In this document: positions 26,237 through 35,163 of the stretch, piece by piece
Numbering within the stretch: the stretch's first letter is position 1
Layout: every line of letters starts with the position of its first letter
Source of the DNA: CAZEAP01 sp964510315
GTDB taxonomy: Bacteria > Planctomycetota > Brocadiia > SM23-32
DNA length: 64,000 nucleotides
Assembly: GCA_964510315.1 (NCBI GenBank)
Contig: CAZEAP010000010.1
Span: 40,586 to 104,585 of the forward strand
Reading direction: 5' to 3'
Notes under the pieces: model-generated
Seen by the model: only the letters and a program-made list of their open reading frames with translations
What the model was told of the DNA's origin: nothing
Databases searched by the model: none
Made by a program: the position numbers and the translations under genes

Positions 26237-27835
26237 CTACCGGGCTCCGCGGAAGGCGTCTAACTCGAGTCCGGGGAATATGTCGTCCCGCCGCTCACAG
26301 TCCAGCAGTCCGCCCCGGTCCACCTCTCCGGACTCGACGTAGCCCAGAAGTCGGTGGAAACGCTCGAGCAGGCTCTTGAAACGACGCGAGGCGTAGTCCC
26401 CGGCCGTGCCGCAGGAAATCAGGAAGGGCCAGTCGCTGCTCTGGGCGAGCAAGAGCTGGCGAGCGGCCTGGTCCAGCGCCCTCCGGAGAAGGCCGTCGCG
26501 CCCGCCCCCGCGGGAGAGCTGCCTCAGCAGAAGCGTCTCGGCGCGGTGCAGGCGCGGATACATCCAGTCGTTGGAACCGTTGACCCACGCTTCGAAATAG
26601 CCCTGGTATCCCCAGCTCGACAGGTGCGGCCTCCCCTCCTGGACGGGACCGTTGCCTTCCACCTGTTGGGCGAGAAATTTCCCGGCGGAGACACAGGCGA
26701 GTTCCTCAGTGTCGGCCGTCCGGCGCAGCACCCGCTCCAGAAACCACATGCCCTCGAACCACCAGTGCCCGAACAGCTCCGCGTCGTAGGGCGCGACGAT
26801 GGCGGGGCGTGTGCCCGTGGCGCGGCGGGCGCGGAGGACCTGGCTGACCCGCTGGTCGACGAACTCGTCGGCGTGGCGCAGGGCCTGCCGTCGGGCCTGT
26901 TGCGGATCATATGGCTCCTTCGAGTCCAGGGGCACGTCCCCGGTGACCCGATGGTATTTCAGACCCAGGTATGCCCTCTCCCCTTCGGCGGGAAGATAGG
27001 GGGCCACGTGCTCCCAATCCGCGTCGAACCCGAGGTCCCGGTAGAACTCCCGGTAGTCCGGATGGCCCGGGTATCCCTCGTCGGCGCTCCAGACCTGACG
27101 TGAGGACTCCACGTCCCGGCCGAACGCGAACACACCCTCAGGGGTCTTCAGGGGTGCGAAAACGCCCAGGGGCGGCCGGGGCTCGGCCAGCAGCAGCCCG
27201 TGGGTGTCCAGAAAGAAATACTCGATGCCGCGTGCTGCGAGAAGCTCCTCCAGCCCGGGCCGGTAGGCACACTCGGGCAGCCAGAAGCCGGCCGGGCGAG
27301 AGCCGAAGTGCTTTCGGTGGTTGCACAGCCCCACCTCGACCTGAGCGGCCCTGCAGCGAGCGGTATCCACCAGGGGGAGAAGCGCGTGGGTGGCGGCCGA
27401 ACCGATCAGCTCCAGATGGCCGGAGTCCCCCAGATCGGCGAAAGCCGGGAGGATCTGGCGATCCAGCTCTTCCGCGTAGGTGCGTCGGACGGTGCGGTAG
27501 TGTTCGGCGTAGAGTTCGGCGGCGGCCCCAAATGGGCCTCCCGTCTTTCGGATGACTTCCTTCTCGGCCAACTCGACGTGCTGGTCCAGGTAGCGCCCGC
27601 AACGCCGCCGCAGCAGCTTGTTGCCCATCATCTCGCAGAGGGTGGGGCTGAGAGAGAGGGTAAGCTGGAAGCTGACGCCCTCGTCTCGAAGCCGCCGGAG
27701 CATCCGAAGCAGGGGAAGGTAGGTCTCAGCGACCGCCTCGTAGAACCAATTTTCCTCGAGGAAATGCTCGTGTTCGGGGTGACGGACGTATGGCAGATGG
27801 CAGTGCAGAACGGGTATGAAGAAACCCGGGGGCAT
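26237..27835 (-). CDS. GH57-family 1,4-alpha-glucan branching enzyme
   Basis: 532 residues, the usual length of the bacterial GH57 branching-enzyme group (with DUF1957 C-terminal helices). The start FIPVLHCHLPYVRHPEHEHF is diagnostic. The nucleophile Glu lies in GFWLPECAYRPGLEEL near residue 190 and the acid/base Asp in APYDAELFGHWWFEG near residue 350. It makes alpha-1,6 branches in glycogen by cleaving and re-joining alpha-1,4 chains. ATG 27835 has CGGAGGC 7 bp upstream. It is the last gene of the glycogen operon, 13 bp after the DUF4912 gene; a GH13-type glgB is not seen in the window. Confidence 0.93.
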   Translation of the reverse strand: MPPGFFIPVLHCHLPYVRHPEHEHFLEENWFYEAVAETYLPLLRMLRRLRDEGVSFQLTLSLSPTLCEMMGNKLLRRRCGRYLDQHVELAEKEVIRKTGGPFGAAAELYAEHYRTVRRTYAEELDRQILPAFADLGDSGHLELIGSAATHALLPLVDTARCRAAQVEVGLCNHRKHFGSRPAGFWLPECAYRPGLEELLAARGIEYFFLDTHGLLLAEPRPPLGVFAPLKTPEGVFAFGRDVESSRQVWSADEGYPGHPDYREFYRDLGFDADWEHVAPYLPAEGERAYLGLKYHRVTGDVPLDSKEPYDPQQARRQALRHADEFVDQRVSQVLRARRATGTRPAIVAPYDAELFGHWWFEGMWFLERVLRRTADTEELACVSAGKFLAQQVEGNGPVQEGRPHLSSWGYQGYFEAWVNGSNDWMYPRLHRAETLLLRQLSRGGGRDGLLRRALDQAARQLLLAQSSDWPFLISCGTAGDYASRRFKSLLERFHRLLGYVESGEVDRGGLLDCERRDDIFPGLELDAFRGAR

Positions 27836-27848
27836 AGGTTGCCTCCGC

Positions 27849-28361
27849 TCAGTTCTCCTCTTCCGCCGGGGGTCCGCCCGGCGAGGTGGCGAGGAACGGG
27901 ACAGTGGTCTCGTAGCGGAGGCCGGGGAGTATCTGATCCGGCTGCGTGGGGCGGAGTCTTTCCGGGCCCGGCTCCGGGCGTCCGGCTTCTGTCACACCCG
28001 CGGACGGCACCTCAATCCGACCCGTCCGGCACACGGTCCGCCACTTTTCCCCCCGTCGGGCAGCCAGCTCGAAGCCGTACGTCCGCCCGGGCTGCACTTC
28101 CACGTAGTGATTGCCGGCTTTCACTTCCACGGGGATTTCCGTGCTGGTAGCGGCGGCGATGTTGAGGACCCGGAGCACCCACTCGCTTGCCGGGCCCAGC
28201 TCTTCCTCCACACGGCGGCTGCGCGGACCGTCCAGGGTCCAGTAGACGTAGACGGTCCTGGGGTCGCGGAGGACGGCCCCCAGCCGGTCACGTTCGGGAG
28301 TGGCCGCGGGCTTTCCCTCGATTGGGCGCCGCTCACCGCCGTTTTCGACCGGTTTCTCCAC
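27849..28361 (-). CDS. DUF4912-domain protein
   Basis: 170 residues. DRLGAVLRDPRTVYVYWTLD, VLRVLNIAA, and YVEVQPGRTYGFELAARRGE match DUF4912, a small beta-rich domain often encoded beside GH57 glycogen enzymes; its role is unknown, perhaps glucan binding or regulation. The last ~50 residues are Pro/Glu-rich and probably disordered. GTG 28361 has GGGAGGG 7 bp upstream. It lies 13 bp before the branching enzyme and 18 bp after glgC in one operon. Confidence 0.82.
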   Translation of the reverse strand: MEKPVENGGERRPIEGKPAATPERDRLGAVLRDPRTVYVYWTLDGPRSRRVEEELGPASEWVLRVLNIAAATSTEIPVEVKAGNHYVEVQPGRTYGFELAARRGEKWRTVCRTGRIEVPSAGVTEAGRPEPGPERLRPTQPDQILPGLRYETTVPFLATSPGGPPAEEEN

Positions 28362-28379
28362 GTCGGCCCTCCCAACTCT

Positions 28380-29609
28380 TCACGGATTCGGAAAAGGCAT
28401 GCCTTTCGGCACCACGACCACGCCGCCCTCGCTGATGGTGAAGTGGTGGCGGTCGCGTTCGTGGTCCACGCCCAACCGGGCGTTGTCGGGAATGGTGTTG
28501 TACTTGTCGACAATGGCTTTCCTGATGGTGACGTTCCGTCCCACCGTGGCCTCATTCAAGATGATGGACTCCTCGATCCGGCTGCCGACCTCGACGTGAA
28601 CGTCGGGGCCGATGATAGAGTCGGTCACCCGGGCCCCGCTGACGATGGCTCCCGATCCCAGCAGTGAGTTGTAGACCTCCGCACGGGGGGCCTCCCCGCC
28701 GTCTCCTCCGAAGACCACCTTGGCGGGGGCGCGGCTCTGTGCGTAGCTCCTGATTCGCCAATCGTCATCGTAGAGGTTGAAGGCCGGCTGGACCCTGACC
28801 AGGTCCATGTTGGCGTCCCAGTAAGCGTCCAGGGTCCCGATGTCCCGCCAGTATTCCCCCTCGTAGCGATGGCCGAGGACTCCGTCCCCGCCGGCGATCA
28901 TGGCGGGCAGCACGTCCCGGGCGAAATCGTGGGAGCTGTCGGTTTTGGCGTCCTCGATGACACGCCGGACCAGCGTTTCGGTCTTGAACGCGTAGATGCC
29001 CATGGAGCAGAGGCAGCGGCCGGGTTTACCCGGGAGGGGTTCGGGCTCTTCGGGTTTTTCCTGCAGGTCCTCCAGATGCATTTCCTCGTCCAGGGCCACA
29101 ACGCCGAGGCGCCCCCGAGCCTGCTCGAGGCGCCTTTCGATGCAGGCGACCGTCGCGTCCGCGTCGGCGTTGTGATGCGCCAGCAGCATCTGTCCGTAAT
29201 CCATCCGGTAGATGTGGTCGCCGCTGAGCACCAGGACGCACTCGGGGCGCTCGCCCTCCAGGGTGTAGATGTTTTGATAGATGGCGTGAGCGGTGCCCAG
29301 GTACCAGTCGGAATTCACCCTGCGCTGAGGCGGCCGTATCTCGATGTATTCTCCGAGAATGGGATTAAAGATGTTCCACCCCAGGCGGACGTGCCGATTC
29401 AGCGAATCGCTCTTGTATTGGGTCAGGACGTGGATGCGCCGCAGGCCGCTGTTGAGGCAGTTGCTGAGGGTGAAGTCGATAAGCCGGTAGGCGCCGCCGA
29501 AGGGCACGGCCGGTTTGGCCCTGTCCCTGGTGAGCGGATAGAGACGCTCGCCCTGTCCTCCGGCCAGCACCATGACGATGGTGTTTTTCAGCAGATCGGA
29601 GCGGTCCAT
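28380..29609 (-). CDS. glgC: Glucose-1-phosphate adenylyltransferase
   Basis: 409 residues. It makes ADP-glucose, the glycogen precursor, from ATP and glucose-1-phosphate. Motifs: VMVLAGGQGERLYPLTRDRA (nucleotide loop), KPAVPFGGAYRLIDF, VLVLSGDHIYRMDY (Asp of the metal site), GRCLCSMGIYAF, EGEYWRDIGTLDAYWDANMD; a left-handed beta-helix with SIIGPDVHVEVGSRIEES closes the protein. The N-terminal KPAVPFGG and Arg-rich contacts suggest allosteric control by glycolytic intermediates. Start taken as ATG 29609; its upstream GGAG lies inside the end of the response-regulator gene, 10 bp away. Confidence 0.95.
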   Translation of the reverse strand: MDRSDLLKNTIVMVLAGGQGERLYPLTRDRAKPAVPFGGAYRLIDFTLSNCLNSGLRRIHVLTQYKSDSLNRHVRLGWNIFNPILGEYIEIRPPQRRVNSDWYLGTAHAIYQNIYTLEGERPECVLVLSGDHIYRMDYGQMLLAHHNADADATVACIERRLEQARGRLGVVALDEEMHLEDLQEKPEEPEPLPGKPGRCLCSMGIYAFKTETLVRRVIEDAKTDSSHDFARDVLPAMIAGGDGVLGHRYEGEYWRDIGTLDAYWDANMDLVRVQPAFNLYDDDWRIRSYAQSRAPAKVVFGGDGGEAPRAEVYNSLLGSGAIVSGARVTDSIIGPDVHVEVGSRIEESIILNEATVGRNVTIRKAIVDKYNTIPDNARLGVDHERDRHHFTISEGGVVVVPKGMPFPNP

Positions 29610-29619
29610 TGCGGGGCGT

Positions 29620-29991
29620 TCAATTCTCCGGGGCTTGTTTGCTGAGGGTTTCCTCCACGGCATCCTTCAGGGGGCCGAGGTCGGCCGACTTCAGCACGTA
29701 GGCTTCCGCCGCCCAGCTCATGAATTTGTCCTGGTATTCGCTGTAGCCGGTGTTGATGATCACGGGGATGTCTTTGTTCTCCCCCAGTATCTTTGACATC
29801 GACTCGAGACCGTCCATTTTCTCCGGCAGGTTGATGTCCATGATCACCAGGTCCGGGCAGTGTGTCCTGGCCATCTCAATGGCCGTCTGCCCGTCGCCGG
29901 TGCACAGGACCTCGTGCCCCTCGGTCTCCAATTCCTGCCGGTAGAGCAACTGCAGGTGTTCTTCGTCTTCCACAAGGAGAATCTTAGCCAT
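29620..29991 (-). CDS. Single-domain response regulator (CheY-like)
   Basis: 123 residues, receiver domain only. KILLVEDEEHLQLLYRQELE gives the acidic pocket, DLVIMDINLPEKMDGLESM the phospho-acceptor Asp, VIINTGYSEY the switch Thr and AYVLKSADLGPLKDAV the conserved Lys. With no output domain it probably acts by protein contact. It overlaps the end of the histidine-kinase gene by 8 bp and precedes glgC by 10 bp, so kinase, regulator and glycogen enzymes are translated from one mRNA. ATG 29991 follows AAGGGGG. Confidence 0.93.
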   Translation of the reverse strand: MAKILLVEDEEHLQLLYRQELETEGHEVLCTGDGQTAIEMARTHCPDLVIMDINLPEKMDGLESMSKILGENKDIPVIINTGYSEYQDKFMSWAAEAYVLKSADLGPLKDAVEETLSKQAPEN

Positions 29992-32900
29992 CTGAGCCCC
30001 CTTCGTTTTCGGGATTTCCCGTCTCCAACGAGACCGTAAAGCGCGAGCCCGTCCCAAGTTCACTCTCGGCACGGATGTCGCCTCCGTGCTGCCTCACGAT
30101 GCGCCGTGAAACGCTCAGCCCCAGTCCGACGCCGGCAATTTTCGTGGTGAAGAACGGGCTGAACAGATTTTCCGCTACTTCCTCGGGCATACCGCCCCCG
30201 GTGTCGGCGATGCGGAGGACGGCCGTTCCGTCCTCCATGCCGGTCTCCACCGACAGTACGCCCTCCTCTTTGCCCTCCATTGCTTCTATGCCGTTTTTGA
30301 ACAGGTTGACGATGACCTGTTTGATCATCTCCGGATCGGCCTTGATGGGCTGGAGGTCTTCCTGCAAGGACCACCTTGTGGTGATGTTGTTCTCTTCGAA
30401 CTGTTCCCTGTATTGTTCCGCCGTGCTGCGCACCAGTTCGTTGAGGGAGATGAGTTTCTTGTTCGGCCGCAGCGGCCGGGTGTAGTCGAGAACGTTGACC
30501 AGGGTGCGTTCCAGCCGGCGGGCCTCTTCGTAGATGATGGTGGCGTTCTCGTGCGTCTTGGAGCCCTCTTCGTGCCGACGGGCGATGGAGGCGGCGAAAC
30601 CTCCGATGGTGGTCAACGGGTTGCGAATCTCGTGGGCCAGGTGCCCGGCCATCCGGCCGACGCTGGCCATGCGTTCGGCCTCTATCAGCTTGTCGCGCGT
30701 GCGGCGCAGCTCCGCAAGCTGGGTGCGGATCTGTTCGTAGGCCAGCGCGTTGGAGATGGCCAGGGAAGCCTGCCTGGAGAACATCTCCAGAAGCTCAACC
30801 TGGTAGCGATAGATGCCCGAGCCGCTGAACTTGTTGTCGACCAGCATCACGCCCAGGGACTCGTCCCTCACCGCCAGGGGCGCGCACACGAACTCCTCCA
30901 GCCCGAGGGTTTCCGCCAGTTCCTTGCCGAGGTGGGGGTCCGAGCGGGCATCCCCCACGTGGGCGGCGGTGCGGCTGTTCAGGGTGCTGATCAGCGGGCT
31001 GTCGGTGCGGTCGGTGGGGACCCGCAGCGAAGCGAGGCGTTCGGTCAATTCCCGATCGCTCTCGGAGGGCTCCGTGCTGTCCCCCAGTTGGTCTATCGTC
31101 TGGTCTTCACCCGCCATGCCGCCCCAGATGCGCCTGGCGTCCTCCGCGGAGAGCGGTCCGACGGCCATGCGGCCCTCCAGGTAGTCGCCGTCTGCATCGA
31201 GGAGGAAGATGAAAGCCCGGTTGAACCCGATGGCGTGTCCGGCCGTCACGCAGGTCAAAACCACGTGGAGGACTCTGTCGAGGTCCAGGGAGGTCTCGAC
31301 CTGCTCGGTGAGTTTGCCGATCAGCCTCATCTGCTCGTTCCGGCGGCGCTGCTCGGTGATGTCGAGGTTCAGCAGGATCAGGCGTGTTTCCCCGTAGCGG
31401 AGCGGGGTGAATATCTGCTGGTAACAGTGCCATCGCCCCTCGGAATCGGTGAATTCGTAGTTGTGGCTCTGAGGCCGGCCGGACATGGCGGCTTCCATCG
31501 CGGGACAGATGTCTTCGGCTTCCCGGCCGCAGAGGTAGACCTCATGGCACTTCTTGCCCTTCCAATCCGCGCCCAGCTCGAACCAGTCCCTGACGGTGGC
31601 GTTGACCCACTGGAGTCTGCCGTCGGCGTCGAAAAGGGCCAGTCCGGCCCCCATGGCGTCCACCACGAGTTGGAGCATGTCCCGTTCGCGGCGGAGCTGC
31701 TGTTCGGCCTGCTTCTGCTCGGTGACGTCCACCAGGTAGGAGGTGAACCCGATATGCCTATCGCGTTCGTCGTAGAGGGGGACCCGGGTTTCTTTGATGG
31801 TTCGGAGGGTTCCGTCGTTGCGCCTCCACGCGCGCTCGTGAGTGACAAATCCCTCCCGGAGGCACTCCTCCAACATGGCCTGCACGTCGTAGGACTCTTC
31901 GGCGAAGTCGGCGGGGGTTGCCTTGCCCACCACCTCCTCGGCGCTGTAGCCCAGCATGTCTTCGCAACTGGGGCTCCAGTGCGTGTAAACCCCGCGCGTG
32001 TCGACGCTGGTGATTCCGACGGCGGTGCTGCGAATGATATTGGCCAGTTGGCGGTGGGCCCGCTCGATCTCGTACCGGTCGCGCACCCGCTGGTCGATCA
32101 TGCGGACGTTCTGAAGCGCCACCCCGATGTGAGGGGCCACGTGCTGCACGGCCGCCAGTTCGCTCTGCGGGAAGTCCTCCTCCCGGTCGGACAGGATGTG
32201 GATTACCCCGATCGTCTCCCCCGCTCCCCGGACGGGGACGGCCAGTTCGGTGCGGACGCGGTATTCCTCGTCGAAGGCAACAAGCCGGCGGGAGTCCTCC
32301 TCCAGGTCGGTTGCGCGAATCGTCTCCCCGGTCTCGGCGCAGATGCCGATGAATCCCTCACCGAGTTTCTGTCGGTAGTCCTCCGGCCGGTAGGTTCTCT
32401 CCCGGCCGGCCTCCGCGACCAGCTCGCACTCTTCGGTCTCCCGGTTGACCAAAAACAGCGAGACGTCGAAGTAGTCGCGGAAGCTCCGCAGGGCTTCGGC
32501 CACGCCCTGGAGGAGCGCCTCGCGGCTGGGGAGTTCCAGCAGGGACCGCCCGATGCGCGCGATGACTTCGGACTCGCTCAGGCGTCTGTGGGTCAGCTCC
32601 AGCCGTCCCGTTCGGTCCAGCGCCAGCGCGCAGACACCGGCCAGGCCGCTGAGCTTCGCCTCGTCGGATGCCTTGAGGGCGCCCGGCTTCGTGCCGTAGA
32701 TAAGGAGCGCGCCGACCACCTTATCCCGCGCGATGAGGGGCTGGCAGGCAAGGCTTCGGGCGCCGGCCTTGCGGAGTTCTTCGGAGTTGACCACCTGCGG
32801 GTCCGCGGTGACGTCCGGGCATATGTACGCCTCCCGCCGCCGGCGGACCTGGTCCAGCAGGCTTATCCGGCCGCCGGCTTCCTGTTCCTGTCCCGTCAGG

Positions 32901-33592
32901 TACTGCCGTCTCTCGCGGACGCGCGGTATGGGCACATCCGGTCCTTCGATAATGTCCCGAGTGCTCCCCTGGAGGTGTTCGTAGAGCCGCCAGTGGCAGG
33001 TCAGCAGGTCCCAGACCTGCCCGAGTTTCTCAGTGGCGATTCGGCATACGGCAGCGGGTGTCTGGGCGTAAGCCACGGCGCTTTCCAGGTCCCAGGCGCT
33101 GAATATCTCCTGGAGGCGGTCGCGCGCGGCGGCGCTGTCGGCGGCCCCGCCGACCTCATAGAGGTCGGCGCTCTTGCGCAGCACACCTTCGATGGTCTCT
33201 GCGAGTGTCCGAGAGATGCGAAAGGCCTCCAGTTCAAGGGGGACGTTCTCAAAGACGATCTGACGACCCACGCCCTTCAGTTCCAGCAGCACGTAGGCGA
33301 TGTCGGCCAGGCGCACGTCATACTGGCGGCCCTCCCGGATCAGCTCGTACAGGTTCGCGACGCCGGCCTCTCCGCCTTTCCCTTCCAGCCAACCGGCCAG
33401 CAACTCGATGAACTCCCCTGCGCGTTCTCGAAGCGCGGGGGCCTCCCCGACCTCCGTGGCTCCCTTCTCGCGAGCCAGCAGCGAAATCCTCTCCATCCAG
33501 CGCCGGAGCACCTCTTCGCGGTGCTTGCGCAGTATCTCGGCCGCCGCCGCCCGTTCCCGCGTTGTTTGCACTGGCTCTTCCACGTTACTCAC
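29984..33592 (-). CDS. Multi-sensor histidine kinase (RsbRD_N-GAF-GAF-PAS-PAS-GAF-HisKA-HATPase)
   Basis: 1202 residues without membrane helices, so a cytoplasmic sensor. Residues ~10-150 resemble the RsbRD N-terminal helical domain; GAF domains at ~165-330 and ~345-490; PAS at ~505-630 and ~635-755, the first with IIRSTAVGITSVDTRGVYTH; a third GAF at ~765-955; the dimerisation/phospho-acceptor site GRMAGHLAHEIRNPLTTIGG near 990; and an ATPase with IKADPEMIKQVIVNLFKNGI, RIADTGGGMPEEV and GVGLGLSVSRRIV. It should phosphorylate the downstream receiver. GTG 33592 has GGAGG 5 bp upstream; it overlaps glgA by 8 bp. The signal sensed is unknown. Confidence 0.92.
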   Translation of the reverse strand: MSNVEEPVQTTRERAAAAEILRKHREEVLRRWMERISLLAREKGATEVGEAPALRERAGEFIELLAGWLEGKGGEAGVANLYELIREGRQYDVRLADIAYVLLELKGVGRQIVFENVPLELEAFRISRTLAETIEGVLRKSADLYEVGGAADSAAARDRLQEIFSAWDLESAVAYAQTPAAVCRIATEKLGQVWDLLTCHWRLYEHLQGSTRDIIEGPDVPIPRVRERRQYLTGQEQEAGGRISLLDQVRRRREAYICPDVTADPQVVNSEELRKAGARSLACQPLIARDKVVGALLIYGTKPGALKASDEAKLSGLAGVCALALDRTGRLELTHRRLSESEVIARIGRSLLELPSREALLQGVAEALRSFRDYFDVSLFLVNRETEECELVAEAGRERTYRPEDYRQKLGEGFIGICAETGETIRATDLEEDSRRLVAFDEEYRVRTELAVPVRGAGETIGVIHILSDREEDFPQSELAAVQHVAPHIGVALQNVRMIDQRVRDRYEIERAHRQLANIIRSTAVGITSVDTRGVYTHWSPSCEDMLGYSAEEVVGKATPADFAEESYDVQAMLEECLREGFVTHERAWRRNDGTLRTIKETRVPLYDERDRHIGFTSYLVDVTEQKQAEQQLRRERDMLQLVVDAMGAGLALFDADGRLQWVNATVRDWFELGADWKGKKCHEVYLCGREAEDICPAMEAAMSGRPQSHNYEFTDSEGRWHCYQQIFTPLRYGETRLILLNLDITEQRRRNEQMRLIGKLTEQVETSLDLDRVLHVVLTCVTAGHAIGFNRAFIFLLDADGDYLEGRMAVGPLSAEDARRIWGGMAGEDQTIDQLGDSTEPSESDRELTERLASLRVPTDRTDSPLISTLNSRTAAHVGDARSDPHLGKELAETLGLEEFVCAPLAVRDESLGVMLVDNKFSGSGIYRYQVELLEMFSRQASLAISNALAYEQIRTQLAELRRTRDKLIEAERMASVGRMAGHLAHEIRNPLTTIGGFAASIARRHEEGSKTHENATIIYEEARRLERTLVNVLDYTRPLRPNKKLISLNELVRSTAEQYREQFEENNITTRWSLQEDLQPIKADPEMIKQVIVNLFKNGIEAMEGKEEGVLSVETGMEDGTAVLRIADTGGGMPEEVAENLFSPFFTTKIAGVGLGLSVSRRIVRQHGGDIRAESELGTGSRFTVSLETGNPENEGGSDG

Positions 33593-35084
33593 CTGCCTCC
33601 GGCGAAGCGGCCTTTCGCAGCGCCGCCTGATAGACTTTTCGATATTCCCGAGCGCTCCGTTTCCACGACCACTCCTGCCGCATGCCGTTTCGCACGAGAG
33701 TCCGCCACTTCTTCGGCTGCTCGAACAGCTTCAGCGCCCGCCGCACGCCGGTCAGAAGCGCGTCGGGGGAATACTCCTGGAACACGAACCCGTTGGCTTC
33801 TCCCGACTCCAGCCCCTCCGGGGTGAAGTCGCTGATGGTGTCTGCCAGCCCCCCGGTGGCACGGACGATGGGCACGGTGCCGTAGCGGAGGCTGTAGAGC
33901 TGATTCAGCCCGCACGGCTCGAACTTGCTGGGCATGAGAAACATGTCCGCACCCGCTTCGATTCTGTGAGCCGCCTCGTTGTCGTAATCCAGCAACAGGC
34001 CCAGCCGGTCGGGCCACTCTCGTTGCGCCCGCTGCAGGAGTTCGTGGTATTTGGGGTCGCCCTGCCCCAGCAGGACCAACTGCAGGTCCAGCCTCATCAG
34101 GTCGTCCAAAGCTTCCCCGAGCAGGTCCAACCCTTTCTGCTCGACCAATCGGCAGATCATCCCGATCACGGGGATATCTTCCCTCGCGGGGAGGCCAAAC
34201 TCGCCCTGCAGTGCGCCCCTGCACTCCGCCTTGCCCGTGAGGTCGTCGGCGGAATACTGGGCCGGGATGCGCTGGTCGGTCTCCGGGTTCCACTCCTTCT
34301 GGTCGATCCCGTTGACTATGCCGTAAAGGTCGTCCGATCTCTCCCGGAGAACGCCCTCCATCCCTCGCCCGTGCTCCTCGGTCTGGATCTCGTGCGCGTA
34401 TTCCTTGCTGACCGTCGTCAGCACGTCCGCCCCGACCAGACCCGCCTTCAGGAACGAAAGGTTGCCGTAGTACTCCAGCATCTTCCAGTTGAACAGGCTC
34501 CAGGGCAGCCCGGCCAGCTTCATGTCCCAGTGCCAGAACAAACCCTGGTAAGCGATGTTGTGGATGGTGAAGACATTGGCCGTCTCGGGGAAGTCGGCCC
34601 GATAAACGTATTCGACGTAGATCGACACGAGCCCGCTGTGCCAATCGTGGCTGTGAAAGATGTCCGGCCGAATTCCGAGCGCCTTGCAGGCTTCCAGCGC
34701 CCCCCGCGCGAGGAAGATGAAACGCTCGCTGTTGTCCTGGTAGTCGGTGTGGTCGTCGGACCTGGTGTAGTAACCGTCGCGATCGTAGTAGCGGTCGTTC
34801 TGCAGGAAGTAGACGGCAACCCGGGAGTCCGGCAGAGCGGAGCGCCACAGCCGGCCGGCCTCCACCATGTCTCCGATAGGGACCTCGAAATCTCCATCCT
34901 CCACGGGGCGGAGGGGCTGTCCGATGCGTTCGCCCTCCTCGCGCACCCCCCGGTAGAGAGGGCTGATCACACAGACCTCCTCTCCCAACTCGGCGAGGGC
35001 CGGGGGCAGTGAGCCCAGCACGTCCGCCAGGCCACCTTCCTTGGAGAACGGGGCTACCTCCGAAGCCACCATTACGATCTGCAT
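33585..35084 (-). CDS. glgA: Glycogen synthase (ADP-glucose type, GT5)
   Basis: 499 residues. It adds glucose from ADP-glucose to growing alpha-1,4-glucan. VMVASEVAPFSKEGGLADVL contains the KxGGL loop binding ADP-glucose; IFHSHDWHSGL, FTIHNIAYQGLFW and TVSKEYAHEI are family blocks; PSKFEPCGLNQLYSLRYGTV is the GT5 acceptor-side signature with its conserved Glu. Start chosen at ATG 35084 (MQIVMVA); a longer frame upstream lacks support. It overlaps the kinase gene by 8 bp at its end and lies 79 bp after galT. Confidence 0.96.
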   Translation of the reverse strand: MQIVMVASEVAPFSKEGGLADVLGSLPPALAELGEEVCVISPLYRGVREEGERIGQPLRPVEDGDFEVPIGDMVEAGRLWRSALPDSRVAVYFLQNDRYYDRDGYYTRSDDHTDYQDNSERFIFLARGALEACKALGIRPDIFHSHDWHSGLVSIYVEYVYRADFPETANVFTIHNIAYQGLFWHWDMKLAGLPWSLFNWKMLEYYGNLSFLKAGLVGADVLTTVSKEYAHEIQTEEHGRGMEGVLRERSDDLYGIVNGIDQKEWNPETDQRIPAQYSADDLTGKAECRGALQGEFGLPAREDIPVIGMICRLVEQKGLDLLGEALDDLMRLDLQLVLLGQGDPKYHELLQRAQREWPDRLGLLLDYDNEAAHRIEAGADMFLMPSKFEPCGLNQLYSLRYGTVPIVRATGGLADTISDFTPEGLESGEANGFVFQEYSPDALLTGVRRALKLFEQPKKWRTLVRNGMRQEWSWKRSAREYRKVYQAALRKAASPEAGE

Positions 35085-35163
35085 GCAATTCACTCCCACT
35101 CTGAGCAAGTTCGACAGCGCTTCTGTCAATCCTGCACGCCGATCCGCGTTGCGTTTCCGGACC

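Noticed and set aside
30413..33826. 1137-codon plus-strand open frame
   Set aside because: Exact antisense of the multi-domain histidine kinase, with no family match or ribosome binding site.
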